Of a DNA stretch of 64,000 bases, positions 45,185 to 53,827 are shown piece by piece. Under the pieces are notes generated by a model. It saw nothing but the letters and a program-made list of their open reading frames with translations. It made no database searches and was not told the DNA's origin. The position numbers and the translations under genes were made by a program. The stretch lies in NCBI RefSeq assembly GCF_022479115.1, contig NZ_CP092497.1:5022001-5086000 (forward strand), given 5' to 3'. The DNA comes from Amycolatopsis sp. EV170708-02-1 (GTDB lineage: Bacteria; Actinomycetota; Actinomycetes; Mycobacteriales; Pseudonocardiaceae). Numbering within the stretch: the first letter of the stretch is position 1; each line of letters begins with the position of its first letter.

Positions 45185-46924
45185 TCAACCGGGTACCGGG
45201 GCGGCCTCCCCCGCGATCCTCAGCGCCTCCACCAGTTCCCGGTACAGCGTGTCGGTGGCGAGCAGGTGCTCGTGGCTTCCGCTCGCCCGGACGCGGCCCT
45301 CCTCCATCACCACGATGGTGTCCGCGTCGATCACGGTGGACAGCCGGTGCGCCACGGTGACCACGGCGCCCTCGCGGGCCAGCCGCCGGATGCAGTCGTG
45401 GATCGCGCTCTCGGTCCGGCCGTCGACCTGCGCGGTCGCCTCGTCCAGCAGCACCACGTCCGGGGTGCGCAGGATCGCCCTGGCCAGCGCGATCCGCTGG
45501 CGTTCCCCGCCGGACACCGACGTCGACGACAGCGGTGTGTCCAGTCCGTCGTCGAGTGCGGCGATCTTGTCGCTCAGCCGGACTTCGGCGATCGCCCGCC
45601 GTACTTCTTCCTCGGTGGCGTCCGGATGGGTGAAGAGCAGGTTCTCCCGGATCGTGCCCGGCACGATCGGCGTCTCCTGCTCGACGTAGGCCAGCCGGGA
45701 CCGCACGTCCGCGTACGGCAGGTCCGTGTACTCGCGTCCGTCCAGCAGCAGTGAACCCGATCGTGGCCGCACGAACCGCATGATCAGCGACAGCATCGTG
45801 GTCTTGCCCGCGCCGGACGGCCCGACGATCGCGGTGTGCCCGCGTCTCGGGATCGCCAGCGAAACGTCGCGCAGCGCCGGGTCGCCGCCGTAGTCCGCGG
45901 TCACGCCGCGCAGCTCCAGCACCGGACCGTCCGGGTCACCGGCGGGCTCCGTCCCGGCGGGCGCCTGGTCCTCTTCCACCTCCAGCGTGTCCATCTCCCG
46001 GATCCGCCCGGCCGCGGCGATCCCCGCCTGCAGCGCGGTCATGTTCTGGCTCAGTTCGGTGATCGGCTCCATCAGCGCGAACGCGTACAGCAGGAACGCG
46101 ATGAGGCTCGACACTTCGAGCAGGCCCGCTTCGACCCGCCAGGCGCCGAGACCGAGGATCACCAGGATCGCGCCCTGGATCCCCGTCCAGGCCACCACCC
46201 AGGCGACGGCTTCCCGGCGCACCGCACGGACGCCGTGCGCCGTGGCGGCTTCCGCGTCGACCAGGATCCGCTCGGCCTGCCGGGTTTCGGCACGGCTCGC
46301 CTTCACCGTGCGGATCGCCCGCAACGCGCCCTCGAGGGCCCCGCCGAGACGGCCCAGGCGGTCCTGCGCCTTCTCCTGTTCCTTCGCGATCGCGGGCATG
46401 AGCCAGGCGAACAACGCGACGACCACGAGCACGGCCGCCACGGTCGTCGCCAGGAGCACCGGGTCGAGCACGCTCATCAGCACCAGGGTGCCGACGAGCA
46501 TCACCACGCCGTTGATCAGGCCGATCACGCTGGACGACGCCGCCTCGCGCAACAGCACCGTGTCCGAAGTGACGCGGGTGACCAGCTCCCCCGTCGGTCG
46601 CTTCGTGATCGCCGGGATCGTCGCGCGGAAGAACCGCCGCACCATCGATTCCCGCACCTTCAGCACCACCCGCTCGCCGATCGTGCCGAGCAGGATCCAC
46701 TCCGCCAGCCAGATCACCGCTCCCACCAGCATCAGGCCGAGCAGCGCCAGCACCGGACCGGCCAGCGAGGCGGACGAGCCGAGTGAGTCGAGCACCCATT
46801 TCGTGACCATGGGCGACGCGAGACCGGTCGCCGAACCGAGCAGGGCGAGTACCAGGCCGATCGCGAGTGCCCCCTTGTGCGGTCGCGCGAACGACCACAG
46901 CACCTTCAATCGTGGAGTCTTCAT
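45185..46924 (-). CDS. ABC exporter (TMD-NBD half-transporter)
   Basis: A 579-residue MsbA/LmrA-type half-transporter, presumably a homodimer. Six membrane helices lie in residues 1-310. The ATPase has GPSGAGKTT, signature VSGGERQR, Walker B VVLLDEATAQ and switch His in VTVAHRLS. It is unrelated in context to the IrtAB-like genes. It is divergent from a (frameshifted) TetR gene, with tandem palindromes covering its start, so it is probably a TetR-controlled drug or lipid exporter. The substrate is unknown. Confidence 0.92.
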   Translation of the reverse strand: MKTPRLKVLWSFARPHKGALAIGLVLALLGSATGLASPMVTKWVLDSLGSSASLAGPVLALLGLMLVGAVIWLAEWILLGTIGERVVLKVRESMVRRFFRATIPAITKRPTGELVTRVTSDTVLLREAASSSVIGLINGVVMLVGTLVLMSVLDPVLLATTVAAVLVVVALFAWLMPAIAKEQEKAQDRLGRLGGALEGALRAIRTVKASRAETRQAERILVDAEAATAHGVRAVRREAVAWVVAWTGIQGAILVILGLGAWRVEAGLLEVSSLIAFLLYAFALMEPITELSQNMTALQAGIAAAGRIREMDTLEVEEDQAPAGTEPAGDPDGPVLELRGVTADYGGDPALRDVSLAIPRRGHTAIVGPSGAGKTTMLSLIMRFVRPRSGSLLLDGREYTDLPYADVRSRLAYVEQETPIVPGTIRENLLFTHPDATEEEVRRAIAEVRLSDKIAALDDGLDTPLSSTSVSGGERQRIALARAILRTPDVVLLDEATAQVDGRTESAIHDCIRRLAREGAVVTVAHRLSTVIDADTIVVMEEGRVRASGSHEHLLATDTLYRELVEALRIAGEAAPVPG

Positions 46925-46925
46925 G

Positions 46926-46949
46926 GTTCCTAATGGAACATGCGTGTTC
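46926..46949. promoter_or_regulatory. Overlapping tandem operators upstream of the ABC exporter
   Basis: Two perfect 14-bp inverted repeats share GAAC: GTTCCTAATGGAAC (46926-46939) and GAACATGCGTGTTC (46936-46949). They begin 2 bp upstream of the exporter start codon, where binding would block transcription of the exporter, and lie 48 bp from the TetR start. Confidence 0.65.
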
Positions 46950-46997
46950 TAAAATCGTCAACTGAGTTCCATATCGGGAGCGAGGTACGGTACCGCC

Positions 46998-47566
46998 ATG
47001 AGTGAGGGTGTGGTCACCGAGACGGGTGTCCGGGCGAGGACCCGGCGCGCGATCCTGGACGCGGCCATCGAGACGTTGATCAAGCAACCGAGCGCCACGC
47101 TGGCGGATATCGCGGCGGCGGCGAACGTCGGGCGCACCACGGTCCATCGGTACTTCGCGGAGCGATCGGACCTCATCGACGCGATCAGCCACGACGCCCT
47201 CGACAAGGTCTCCCAGAGCACGGAACGGGCCCGGCTCGACGACGGCCCGGCCCGGACGCGCTGGCGAGACTGTGCCAGGAGTACTTCGAACACGGCGACG
47301 TCTTCCAGCTGCTGTTCACCATGCCGGAACTGGTGACCCGGCCCGAATGGGCGGAGGAGAACGACGACGACCGCCGCCTGCTGCGGCTCGTCGAACGCGG
47401 GCACGCCGAAGGCTCGATCGATCCGGCGATGACGAAGGAATGGTTGCTGCAACTGCTCTGGAGCCTGCTGTACACGGCCTGGGAGCTGACGCGGGAGAAG
47501 ACGCCGAAGCACGAAGCGCTCACTTTGTGCCTGCGCAGCCTGGAAAAGGTCATCGCGGTCGGCTGA
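46998..47566 (+). pseudogene. TetR-family regulator broken by a one-base frameshift
   Basis: The ATG at 46998 opens a TetR N terminus (LADIAAAANVGRTTVHRYFAE), but the frame fails after LDDGP. From there another frame continues the C-terminal domain (DALARLCQEYFEHGDVFQLL, then MPELVTRPEWAEEN) to the stop at 47566. One extra C in the runs at 47246-47253 gives a continuous 189-residue protein. It is divergent from the ABC exporter gene. If the deletion is real, the exporter would be derepressed; if it is a base-calling error, the gene is normal. Confidence 0.8.
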
Positions 47567-47618
47567 AGTCCTCCGAAGTGATGACGCGGACTCGCGCCGC
47601 TTCGAAGATCCTGGCCCG

Positions 47619-48500
47619 GTGACTGAAAAAACCGGCACCCGCCCGGGTGCCGCCTTGGGGATCCTCATCGGCGGGCTCGCGGTGTTCGCCGCCGCGCCCG
47701 CCCTGCTGCTGGCCACCGGGCACGACACGATCAAACCGTCCGCGGATTCGGCCAAGGAGCTTTCCCTCGCCGGCGCCCTCCTCCCCGCGCTCGCCGGGAT
47801 CCTGCTGATCCACGGGATCCCGCTCCACGCACCGAAACTGCTCCCGGAGGTGACGGACCGGCGCGGACTGGGCAGACAGGCGACGGCCTTGGCGCTCATC
47901 GCGTTCCTGTGGCCGTCGGCGTTGTACCTGGTCTCGGCGGCGGGACAGCAGGCACTGGTCCGCGACATCTGGGCGCTCGCGAAACCGCTGGTGTTCCTGG
48001 CGCTGCCGCTGATCCTGCTTCGAGTCCTGCCCGCGCGGGATTCCTTCCGGCTCACGTGGCGGCCCCGGCAGGCGTGGCAATGGCTCGCGCCCATCCCGGC
48101 GGTGCTCGTGTTCGGCTGGCTCTACGTCCTGGGCCCGCTCGCGCCGCCGCTTCCCACCGCGGAGGACTACCCGGACCCGGTGTACCTGGCGGTCGGCGCG
48201 ACGCTGACCTTCTTCACCGCGAACGTCCTCGAGGAGGTGTTCTTCCGCGGCATGCTGCAGACCCGGCTGGAGGCGCTTTTCGGGCGGTGGCCGGGGATCC
48301 TGCTGTCGGCGCTGCTGTTCGCGTGGCTGCATCTGCCGACGCACGGACAGGGATCACTGCCGCTCACCCTGGGCGCGATCGTGGCCTTCCAAGGGTTCTT
48401 CGGCCTGTTCACCGGCTACCTGTGGTCGCGCTACCGCAACCTGTGGGCGCCGATCGCCGCGCACACCGCGATGAACACGCTGCCGCTGCTGCTGATGTGA
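47619..48500 (+). CDS. CPBP-family intramembrane metalloprotease
   Basis: A 293-residue protein with about eight helices and the three CPBP motifs: Glu205-Glu206 with Arg210 (EEVFFR), Phe234 with His238 (FAWLH) and His282 with Asn286 (HTAMN). The family includes Rce1-type prenyl endopeptidases and bacteriocin self-immunity proteins. GTG at 47619 is the start; the gene follows the TetR gene by 52 bp in the same direction. The substrate is unknown. Confidence 0.9.
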   Translation: MTEKTGTRPGAALGILIGGLAVFAAAPALLLATGHDTIKPSADSAKELSLAGALLPALAGILLIHGIPLHAPKLLPEVTDRRGLGRQATALALIAFLWPSALYLVSAAGQQALVRDIWALAKPLVFLALPLILLRVLPARDSFRLTWRPRQAWQWLAPIPAVLVFGWLYVLGPLAPPLPTAEDYPDPVYLAVGATLTFFTANVLEEVFFRGMLQTRLEALFGRWPGILLSALLFAWLHLPTHGQGSLPLTLGAIVAFQGFFGLFTGYLWSRYRNLWAPIAAHTAMNTLPLLLM

Positions 48501-48505
48501 CGCGC

Positions 48506-48551
48506 CTCGTGAGTGGCAAGGACGGTTCTAACCGTCCTTGCCACTCACGAG
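48506..48551. terminator. Perfect 22-bp inverted repeat between convergent genes
   Basis: Arms of 22 bp, starting CTCGTGAGTGGC and ending GCCACTCACGAG, flank a 2-nt centre CT. The element begins 5 bp after the CPBP stop and ends 13 bp before the dehydrogenase stop, filling the gap. A perfect stem of this size should terminate transcription from both sides; it may also be a member of a dispersed repeat family. Confidence 0.8.
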
Positions 48552-48564
48552 ACGGACGAGCGGG

Positions 48565-49614
48565 TCAGGCGCCGATGGTCGCCGCGTCGATGACGAACCG
48601 GTAGCGGACGTCACTGTTCTCGACGCGGTCGTAGGCCACGTTCACCTGGTCGGCCGAGATCGTCTCGATCTCCGCGCCGATCCCGTGCTCGGCGCAGAAG
48701 TCGAGCATCTCCTGCGTCTCGGCGATCCCGCCGATCATCGAACCGGCGAGCACCCTGTTCCCGCCGAGCAGCGAGAAGGCGTTGTAGGACAACGGTTCGC
48801 CGGGCGCGCCGACGTTCACCATCGCGCCGCCGACCCGCAGCATGCCGAGGTAGGAGTCGACGGGCAGCGTCGCCGAAACGGTGTTGAGGATCAGGTCGAA
48901 GCGGCCGCGCAGCGTCTTGAACGTCGACGCGTCACCGGTCGCGAAGTAGTCCTTCGCGCCCAGCTTCAGGCCGTCCTCCTGCTTCTTCAGGCTCTGGCTG
49001 AGCACGGTGACCTCGGCGCCCATGGCGACCGCGATCTTGACCGCCATGTGCCCGAGCCCGCCGAGGCCGACGACGGCGACCTTCTTGCCCGGTCCGGCAC
49101 CCCAGCGGTTCAGCGGGGAGTAGGTGGTGATGCCCGCGCACAACAGCGGAGCGGCGACGTCGAGGCCGATCCCCTCCGGGATCCGGCAGACGAAAGCGTC
49201 CTTCACGACGATCTGGCGGCTGTAACCGCCGTAGGTGTTCTCGCCGTCGAAACCGACGCCGTTGTAGGTCTGGATGTTGCCCTTGAGGCAGAACTGCTCG
49301 GTGCCGGCGAGGCAGTATTCGCACTCACCACAGGAATCGACCATGCAGCCGACCCCGACCCGGTCGCCGACCTGGTACTTCGTCACGCCGGAGCCGACCG
49401 CGGCGACGACGCCGGCGATCTCGTGACCGGGCACCATCGGGAAGATCGCGCTGCCCCAGTCCTCCTTCACCTGGTGGATGTCGCTGTGGCAGATCCCCGC
49501 GTACGCGATGTCGATCAGCACGTCGTCCGGACGCAGGTCGCGACGCTCGATCGTCGTCGGCGACAGAGCGGCGCCCGGGGACGGCGCGGCGATGGCGTGC
49601 GTGGTCGTCGTCAT
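48565..49614 (-). CDS. Zinc-dependent NAD(P) alcohol dehydrogenase (cinnamyl/YahK type)
   Basis: A 349-residue medium-chain dehydrogenase. Catalytic zinc ligands are Cys42, His64 and Glu65, structural zinc cysteines 95, 98, 101 and 109, and the cofactor site is [20 protein letters not shown] after the second strand fits NADPH-preferring YahK/AdhC-type aldehyde reductases. It is divergent from a TetR gene with two strong operators between them. Likely role: cytosolic reduction of toxic or signalling aldehydes. Confidence 0.93.
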   Translation of the reverse strand: MTTTTHAIAAPSPGAALSPTTIERRDLRPDDVLIDIAYAGICHSDIHQVKEDWGSAIFPMVPGHEIAGVVAAVGSGVTKYQVGDRVGVGCMVDSCGECEYCLAGTEQFCLKGNIQTYNGVGFDGENTYGGYSRQIVVKDAFVCRIPEGIGLDVAAPLLCAGITTYSPLNRWGAGPGKKVAVVGLGGLGHMAVKIAVAMGAEVTVLSQSLKKQEDGLKLGAKDYFATGDASTFKTLRGRFDLILNTVSATLPVDSYLGMLRVGGAMVNVGAPGEPLSYNAFSLLGGNRVLAGSMIGGIAETQEMLDFCAEHGIGAEIETISADQVNVAYDRVENSDVRYRFVIDAATIGA

Positions 49615-49642
49615 GAAACCCTCCGAGAAACAGTGAGACCAT

Positions 49643-49681
49643 GTAAGAGGTCACTTACAACCAGCGTAAGAGGGCTCTTAC
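49643..49681. promoter_or_regulatory. Twin TetR operators between dehydrogenase and TetR genes
   Basis: GTAAGAGGTCACTTAC (49643-49658) and the perfect palindrome GTAAGAGGGCTCTTAC (49666-49681) share GTAAGAG and CTTAC and start 23 bp apart. They lie in the 88-bp gap between the divergent genes and are the probable binding sites of the adjacent TetR protein. Confidence 0.78.
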
Positions 49682-49702
49682 ATATTCCGCGACCGGGACG
49701 GT

Positions 49703-50305
49703 GTGATCCACGACATGGGCGGCAAGTACCATCACGGCGATCTTCGCGCCGAACTCGTCCGGGTCTCGCTCGACCTGATCGCCGAGCAAGGGCTCGGCGC
49801 GTTCTCGGTCGCCGAGGTCGCCAGGCGCGCGAAGGTCAGCCCCGGCGCGCCCTATCGGCACTTCCCGGACAAGGAGAGCCTGCTGGCCGCGATCGCCGCC
49901 GACGTCGCGTGCCAGCTCGCCGACAAAGTGCGCGACGCCATCGAGGCCGAGGCCGAACCGGTCGCGGCGCTCGCCGCGGCCGCTGGCGCGTACACGGAGT
50001 ACCTGATCGAACGCCGGGCCGGGATGAACATCATCTACTCGGACGGCTTGCAGGGCCCGGAGCACGCCGCACTGCACGAGCAGACCCGCCGCCTGACCGA
50101 CCAGTTCGTCATGCTCTGCCTCACCGTCGCCGACCGGCCGGAGGACGGGCTCGAACTGATGGAGCAGCTGTTCACCCAGGCACACGGTTACGGCACGTTC
50201 TACCTCGACGGAGTGTTCACGAAACAGGGCTACTCCACCGAGGTGGTCGTCCGGAAATCGGTCGAGGCCGCTCGTGCCGCCATCGAGGGGCGCGCGAAAA
50301 TGTGA
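49703..50305 (+). CDS. TetR-family regulator of the alcohol dehydrogenase
   Basis: A 200-residue TetR regulator of the YHHGDLR-opening group, with helix-turn-helix FSVAEVARRAKVSPGAPYRHF and a WHG-type C-terminal domain. The start is GTG 49703 or ATG 49715; family members usually start just before YHHGDLR, which favours the second. It faces the dehydrogenase gene across twin operators. Confidence 0.9.
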   Translation: MIHDMGGKYHHGDLRAELVRVSLDLIAEQGLGAFSVAEVARRAKVSPGAPYRHFPDKESLLAAIAADVACQLADKVRDAIEAEAEPVAALAAAAGAYTEYLIERRAGMNIIYSDGLQGPEHAALHEQTRRLTDQFVMLCLTVADRPEDGLELMEQLFTQAHGYGTFYLDGVFTKQGYSTEVVVRKSVEAARAAIEGRAKM

Positions 50306-50318
50306 CGTGATTCACGTC
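50304..50318. promoter_or_regulatory. Inverted repeat GACGTG-N3-CACGTC
   Basis: A perfect 15-bp inverted repeat overlapping the TetR stop codon, 77 bp before the MFS start. It may be an operator for the MFS gene or a small hairpin; nothing in the sequence decides between these. Confidence 0.4.
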
Positions 50319-50394
50319 CGATTTGCCCGATTACCGGGGCTCCCCGCGCCGACAGGATGCGAAGCGCAATCCTTTCGACAGCGAGGAGAAACGC

Positions 50395-51750
50395 GTGAGC
50401 ATCGGGCAAGACGTCGGGTCATGGCGGGAACTGGGCCACCATACGAGCACCGCGGCGGTACTGGCGGGTGGCGTGCTCGTCGGCGCGATCACCATCTACG
50501 TGGCGGCGAGCCTGCTGCCGACGGCGATCCAGGACATCGGCGGAAGGTCGTTGTACGCCTGGACCATGACGGCGTTCCTGGTCGCCCAGGTCGTCGCGAC
50601 CATGCTGGTGGGACAGGCGCTTTCGCGCTTCGGCGGCAAGGGTTCCTATCTGCTCGGTTTCGGTGTCTTCGCCGCCGGCTCGGTGGTGTGCGCCGCGAGC
50701 CCGTCGATGCCGGTCCTCCTGCTCGGACGCGGGATCCAGGGCCTCGGCGCCGGTCTGCTGACCGGGCTGGGTTTCGCCCTGATCCATTCGGCGCTGCCGC
50801 CTCGGCTCTGGAGCCGGGGCAGCGCACTGATCTCCGCGATGTTCGGGGTCGGCAACTTCGCAGGCCCGGCGCTCGGCGGATTCTCGGCGCAGTTCGGTTC
50901 GTGGCGCTCGGCGTTCGCGGTTCTGGCCGTGGCAGCGGCCGTGCTGGCCGTCTTCGTGCCCCGCGCGTTCCGCGACGGCGAACGCCCGGCGCAGGCGCCG
51001 CCGGTCCCGGTCGTTTCGCTGGCGCTGATCGTCGGCGCCGCCGGAGCGGTGAGCGTGGCCGGGATCCTGTCCGGCGTCCTCGCGATGGCCGCCCTCATCA
51101 CGCTGGGGCTCGTCCTCGTGGGCGCGTTCCTGGTGACGGAGAACCGCTCGGCGGCGAGTGTGCTTCCCGCCTCGGTCTACCGCCGGGGCACGAGGTCGCG
51201 GTGGATCTACCTGACCATCATGGTGCTGGCGTCCGGCGTCGCGGTGGAGACGTTCCTGCCGCTGTTCGGCCAGCGGTCGGGCGGGCTGCCGCCCGCGGCG
51301 GCGGGATTCTTCGCCGCCGCGTTGTCCTTGGGCTGGTCGGTGAGCCAGCTCGTCAGCGCTTCGGCCGGTAAGCCACGTCGGCTCGTGCTCGCGGGGCCGG
51401 CCTGTCTCGCCATCGGGTTCGCCGTGCTGGGATTGCTCCAGACCGACCGGCCGCCGCTGCCCGTCGTGCTCGCCTGGCTGCCGGTGCTCTTCTTCGGTGG
51501 CACGGGAATCGGCATCGCGATGCCCCATCTGACCGTCTCGGCGATGACCTCCGCCCCGGACGGCGAGGGCGGGCAAGCGGCGGCCGCGATCGCGACGGTG
51601 CTCACGATGTCGACCGCGTTCGGCGCGGCGGTCGCCGGTCTGCTGGTCAACCTCGGCGGAGCTTCGGTGGTCACGTCGGCGAGGTGGCTGCTGTTCGGCT
51701 TCGCCGCCATCTCCGCCCTCGGCCTGCTCACCGCACGCCGCGCCGTCTGA
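50395..51750 (+). CDS. MFS transporter
   Basis: A 451-residue major facilitator with 12 or more helices. Motifs include LSRFGGKGSYLLGF (loop 2-3) and LLGRGIQGLGAGLLTGLGF, the antiporter-like helix of drug:H+ antiporters. GTG at 50395 follows GAGGAG by six bases; the open frame further upstream lacks a start site. It is probably a drug or metabolite exporter. It follows the TetR gene by 90 bp in the same direction and may share its control. Confidence 0.88.
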   Translation: MSIGQDVGSWRELGHHTSTAAVLAGGVLVGAITIYVAASLLPTAIQDIGGRSLYAWTMTAFLVAQVVATMLVGQALSRFGGKGSYLLGFGVFAAGSVVCAASPSMPVLLLGRGIQGLGAGLLTGLGFALIHSALPPRLWSRGSALISAMFGVGNFAGPALGGFSAQFGSWRSAFAVLAVAAAVLAVFVPRAFRDGERPAQAPPVPVVSLALIVGAAGAVSVAGILSGVLAMAALITLGLVLVGAFLVTENRSAASVLPASVYRRGTRSRWIYLTIMVLASGVAVETFLPLFGQRSGGLPPAAAGFFAAALSLGWSVSQLVSASAGKPRRLVLAGPACLAIGFAVLGLLQTDRPPLPVVLAWLPVLFFGGTGIGIAMPHLTVSAMTSAPDGEGGQAAAAIATVLTMSTAFGAAVAGLLVNLGGASVVTSARWLLFGFAAISALGLLTARRAV

Positions 51751-51756
51751 CGCCGG

Positions 51757-52211
51757 TCAGCTCCGGGAGCGCTTCACCCGCGGAAGCGCTTCCGGGCAGC
51801 CGCCGTCGCAGCGGATATGCGCCCAGACGATCTTCCCGCCGCGCACCGGCTCGCGCCGGACGCCCCATTGGACGGCCACCCCGTCGACAACGAGGAGACC
51901 GCGCCCGCGGGATCCTCGATCTGTGAACAGCGCGCCCGCGGCTGTTCGACGCTGACATCCGCGACCTCGATGCGGACAGCGCACGGCGCGACGCCACGCC
52001 ACAACTGGATATGGCGTGCGCCACCCCCGTGCACATAGGCGTTGGCGACGAGCTCCGTCGCCGCCAGCAGGACGTCGTCGCGATGCCCCTCGCCGAGATC
52101 GGGAAGGCATCTGACCACCCAGGCGCGCATGTCCGGCAACGCCCGTGGCGTCGTGGCCCGCAGGTCGAGCACCCAGGTTCCCGGCACCGGATGCTCCGCG
52201 ATGTTGATCAT
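51757..52211 (-). pseudogene. HATPase anti-sigma-type regulator, broken by a one-base frameshift
   Basis: From ATG 52211 the frame reads a histidine-kinase-like ATPase fold (VLLAATELVANAYVHGGG, the N-box) up to VEQPRAR. The remainder, FTDRGSRGRGLLVVDGVAVQ and WGVRREPVRGGKIVWAHI (the G-box and final strand), lies in another frame to the stop at 51757. One added base near 51929-51937 gives a continuous 151-residue protein of the RsbW-like single-domain class common in actinobacteria. These bind anti-sigma antagonists or sigma factors. It converges on the MFS gene with a 6-bp gap. Confidence 0.75.
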
Positions 52212-52311
52212 GGAGCCACCCTTCCCCTCGCGCGCGACCTCCCTGCTGAAGTCGCACAACCGGGTTACCCAGAACGGGCGCCGATCAACCCGTGTCGAAT
52301 CCGACACCGGA

Positions 52312-52923
52312 TCAGCGAACCGCGATACCCTCCAGCACCGTCTTGACCACGGCTTCCGTGGCCGGCGACGTGGTCACCCCCGGGCCGTGCGGCAGCAGAG
52401 CGGCGAGCACCGATTCGTGGCAGACACCGACCAGCATCGCCGCCGCCGCGTCGACGTCGCCGTCCAGCCTGCCGAGTTCCTTTTCGGCGCGCAGGTATCC
52501 GGCGAGGCGATCCCGCCAGGTCCCACCGTCCCCGGCCAGTTCCCCGAATCGCGCCAGCACGGCGGGCCGGGCGAGCAGCCCGGCGAACGCGGGCAGGATC
52601 TCCTTGTGCAGAGCCAAGCCGTACGCCAGCTGGGCGCGGAGATTGTCCTCGACCGTAGCCGATCCCGGCGCGGGCAGCTCGCCGAGCCCGGCTTCTGCTC
52701 TCCGTACGTGCTCGGCCAACGCGTCGGCCAGCAACTCCTCTTTGTCGGCGAAGTGGTTGTACAGCACGCCATCGGCGACCCCGGCCGCCCGCGCGATGGC
52801 CCGGACCGTGAGTTCCGCGGTGCCGTGGGCGGAGATCAGGTCCGCGGCCGTGCCGATCAGATGCTCGCGCAGGCTCCGGCCGTCTCCGGTGTCGCGCAGC
52901 GCCGCCGCTTTCCTCGGTGACAT
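52312..52923 (-). CDS. TetR-family regulator coupled to a methyltransferase
   Basis: A 203-residue TetR regulator (LTVRAIARAAGVADGVLYNHFADKEEL). Its ATG overlaps the methyltransferase stop as TGATG, so it is the second gene of a two-gene operon and probably represses it through the palindromes at 53775-53804. The 100 bp after its stop hold nothing obvious. Confidence 0.9.
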   Translation of the reverse strand: MSPRKAAALRDTGDGRSLREHLIGTAADLISAHGTAELTVRAIARAAGVADGVLYNHFADKEELLADALAEHVRRAEAGLGELPAPGSATVEDNLRAQLAYGLALHKEILPAFAGLLARPAVLARFGELAGDGGTWRDRLAGYLRAEKELGRLDGDVDAAAAMLVGVCHESVLAALLPHGPGVTTSPATEAVVKTVLEGIAVR

Positions 52924-53756
52924 CAGGATTTCGCCGTGACCAGCCACGCGGCACCGCGAAGCCGCACACCACCGGGTCCGCCGAAAGGCCGGAGCGCGGC
53001 CGAAAGCGCTTCTCGCGCGCCGCTCGCCGCTTCTTCATCGACCTGGCCGAGGTGATACTTGACCGGGCCCCAGTCCGCGATGAACCCGGCGGCGTCGGCC
53101 ACGTCGCTTCCCCAGACCTGATCCGCCTCGACACGAATGGCCGTGACGTCGAGGAATCCGGCGTCCGTCAGCACCGAGCGAGCCCGTCCGGGGTCGGCGA
53201 ACGCCGTCGGGCCGGTGCCGTCCTCACCTGTCGGAGTCGGCAGGAATGGTGCCAGCGCACCGAAAACGGTGCCGAGATCGGTTCCGGCGAGTGCGGTCAT
53301 GCACAGGAACGCGAGCTTGCCGCCCGGCTTCAGCGCCCGGCGGACGTTCGCGAAGGCGGCGACCGGATCCGCGAAGAACGTCACCGCGAACCGGCTGAGC
53401 GCGACGTCGAAAACCCCTTCCCCGAACGGGAAGACCTGGACGTCGCCCTGCTCGAACCCGACGTTCGCCACGCCTTCGGCCTCCGCGCGGGCCCGCGCCG
53501 TGGCGAGCATCGGCGCGGACAGGTCGATCCCGGTCGCGCTCCCGAGCGGGGCGCGGACGGCGGCGAGCCGGGTGACCTGTCCGTTGCCGCAGCCGATGTC
53601 GAGCACCCGGTCCCGCTCGCCGATCCCGGCGGCGTCGAACAGGAACTCGTTGAATCCGCTGTTCACCGCGTCGTAGCGCCCGTCGTGCTCGGCCCAGTGC
53701 CGCCCTTCGTACCCGTTCCACGCCTCGGACTGCGCGGTGTTGACGATGCCGGACAT
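52923..53756 (-). CDS. SAM-dependent methyltransferase (UbiE/class I)
   Basis: A 277-residue class I methyltransferase with motif I VLDIGCGNGQ, the acidic ATGID, motif II-like FDVALSRFAVTFF and ALKPGGKLAFL. The family methylates small molecules in the cytosol; the substrate here is unknown. It is preceded by tandem palindromic operators and followed by an overlapping TetR gene, so it is likely inducible, perhaps for detoxification. Confidence 0.9.
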   Translation of the reverse strand: MSGIVNTAQSEAWNGYEGRHWAEHDGRYDAVNSGFNEFLFDAAGIGERDRVLDIGCGNGQVTRLAAVRAPLGSATGIDLSAPMLATARARAEAEGVANVGFEQGDVQVFPFGEGVFDVALSRFAVTFFADPVAAFANVRRALKPGGKLAFLCMTALAGTDLGTVFGALAPFLPTPTGEDGTGPTAFADPGRARSVLTDAGFLDVTAIRVEADQVWGSDVADAAGFIADWGPVKYHLGQVDEEAASGAREALSAALRPFGGPGGVRLRGAAWLVTAKS

Positions 53757-53774
53757 CCCAGAACCTCCTTCGTT

Positions 53775-53804
53775 ATGAACGCGCGTTCATGAACATGTGT
53801 TCAT
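53775..53804. promoter_or_regulatory. Tandem operators upstream of the methyltransferase operon
   Basis: ATGAACGCGCGTTCAT (53775-53790) is a perfect 16-bp palindrome. ATGAACATGTGTTCAT (53789-53804) is a second, nearly perfect one overlapping it by 2 bp, with centres 14 bp apart. They lie 19-48 bp upstream of the start codon. The adjacent TetR protein is the likely ligand. Confidence 0.78.
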
Positions 53805-53827
53805 AGTGCCGACGCCCGGTCCGGCCG

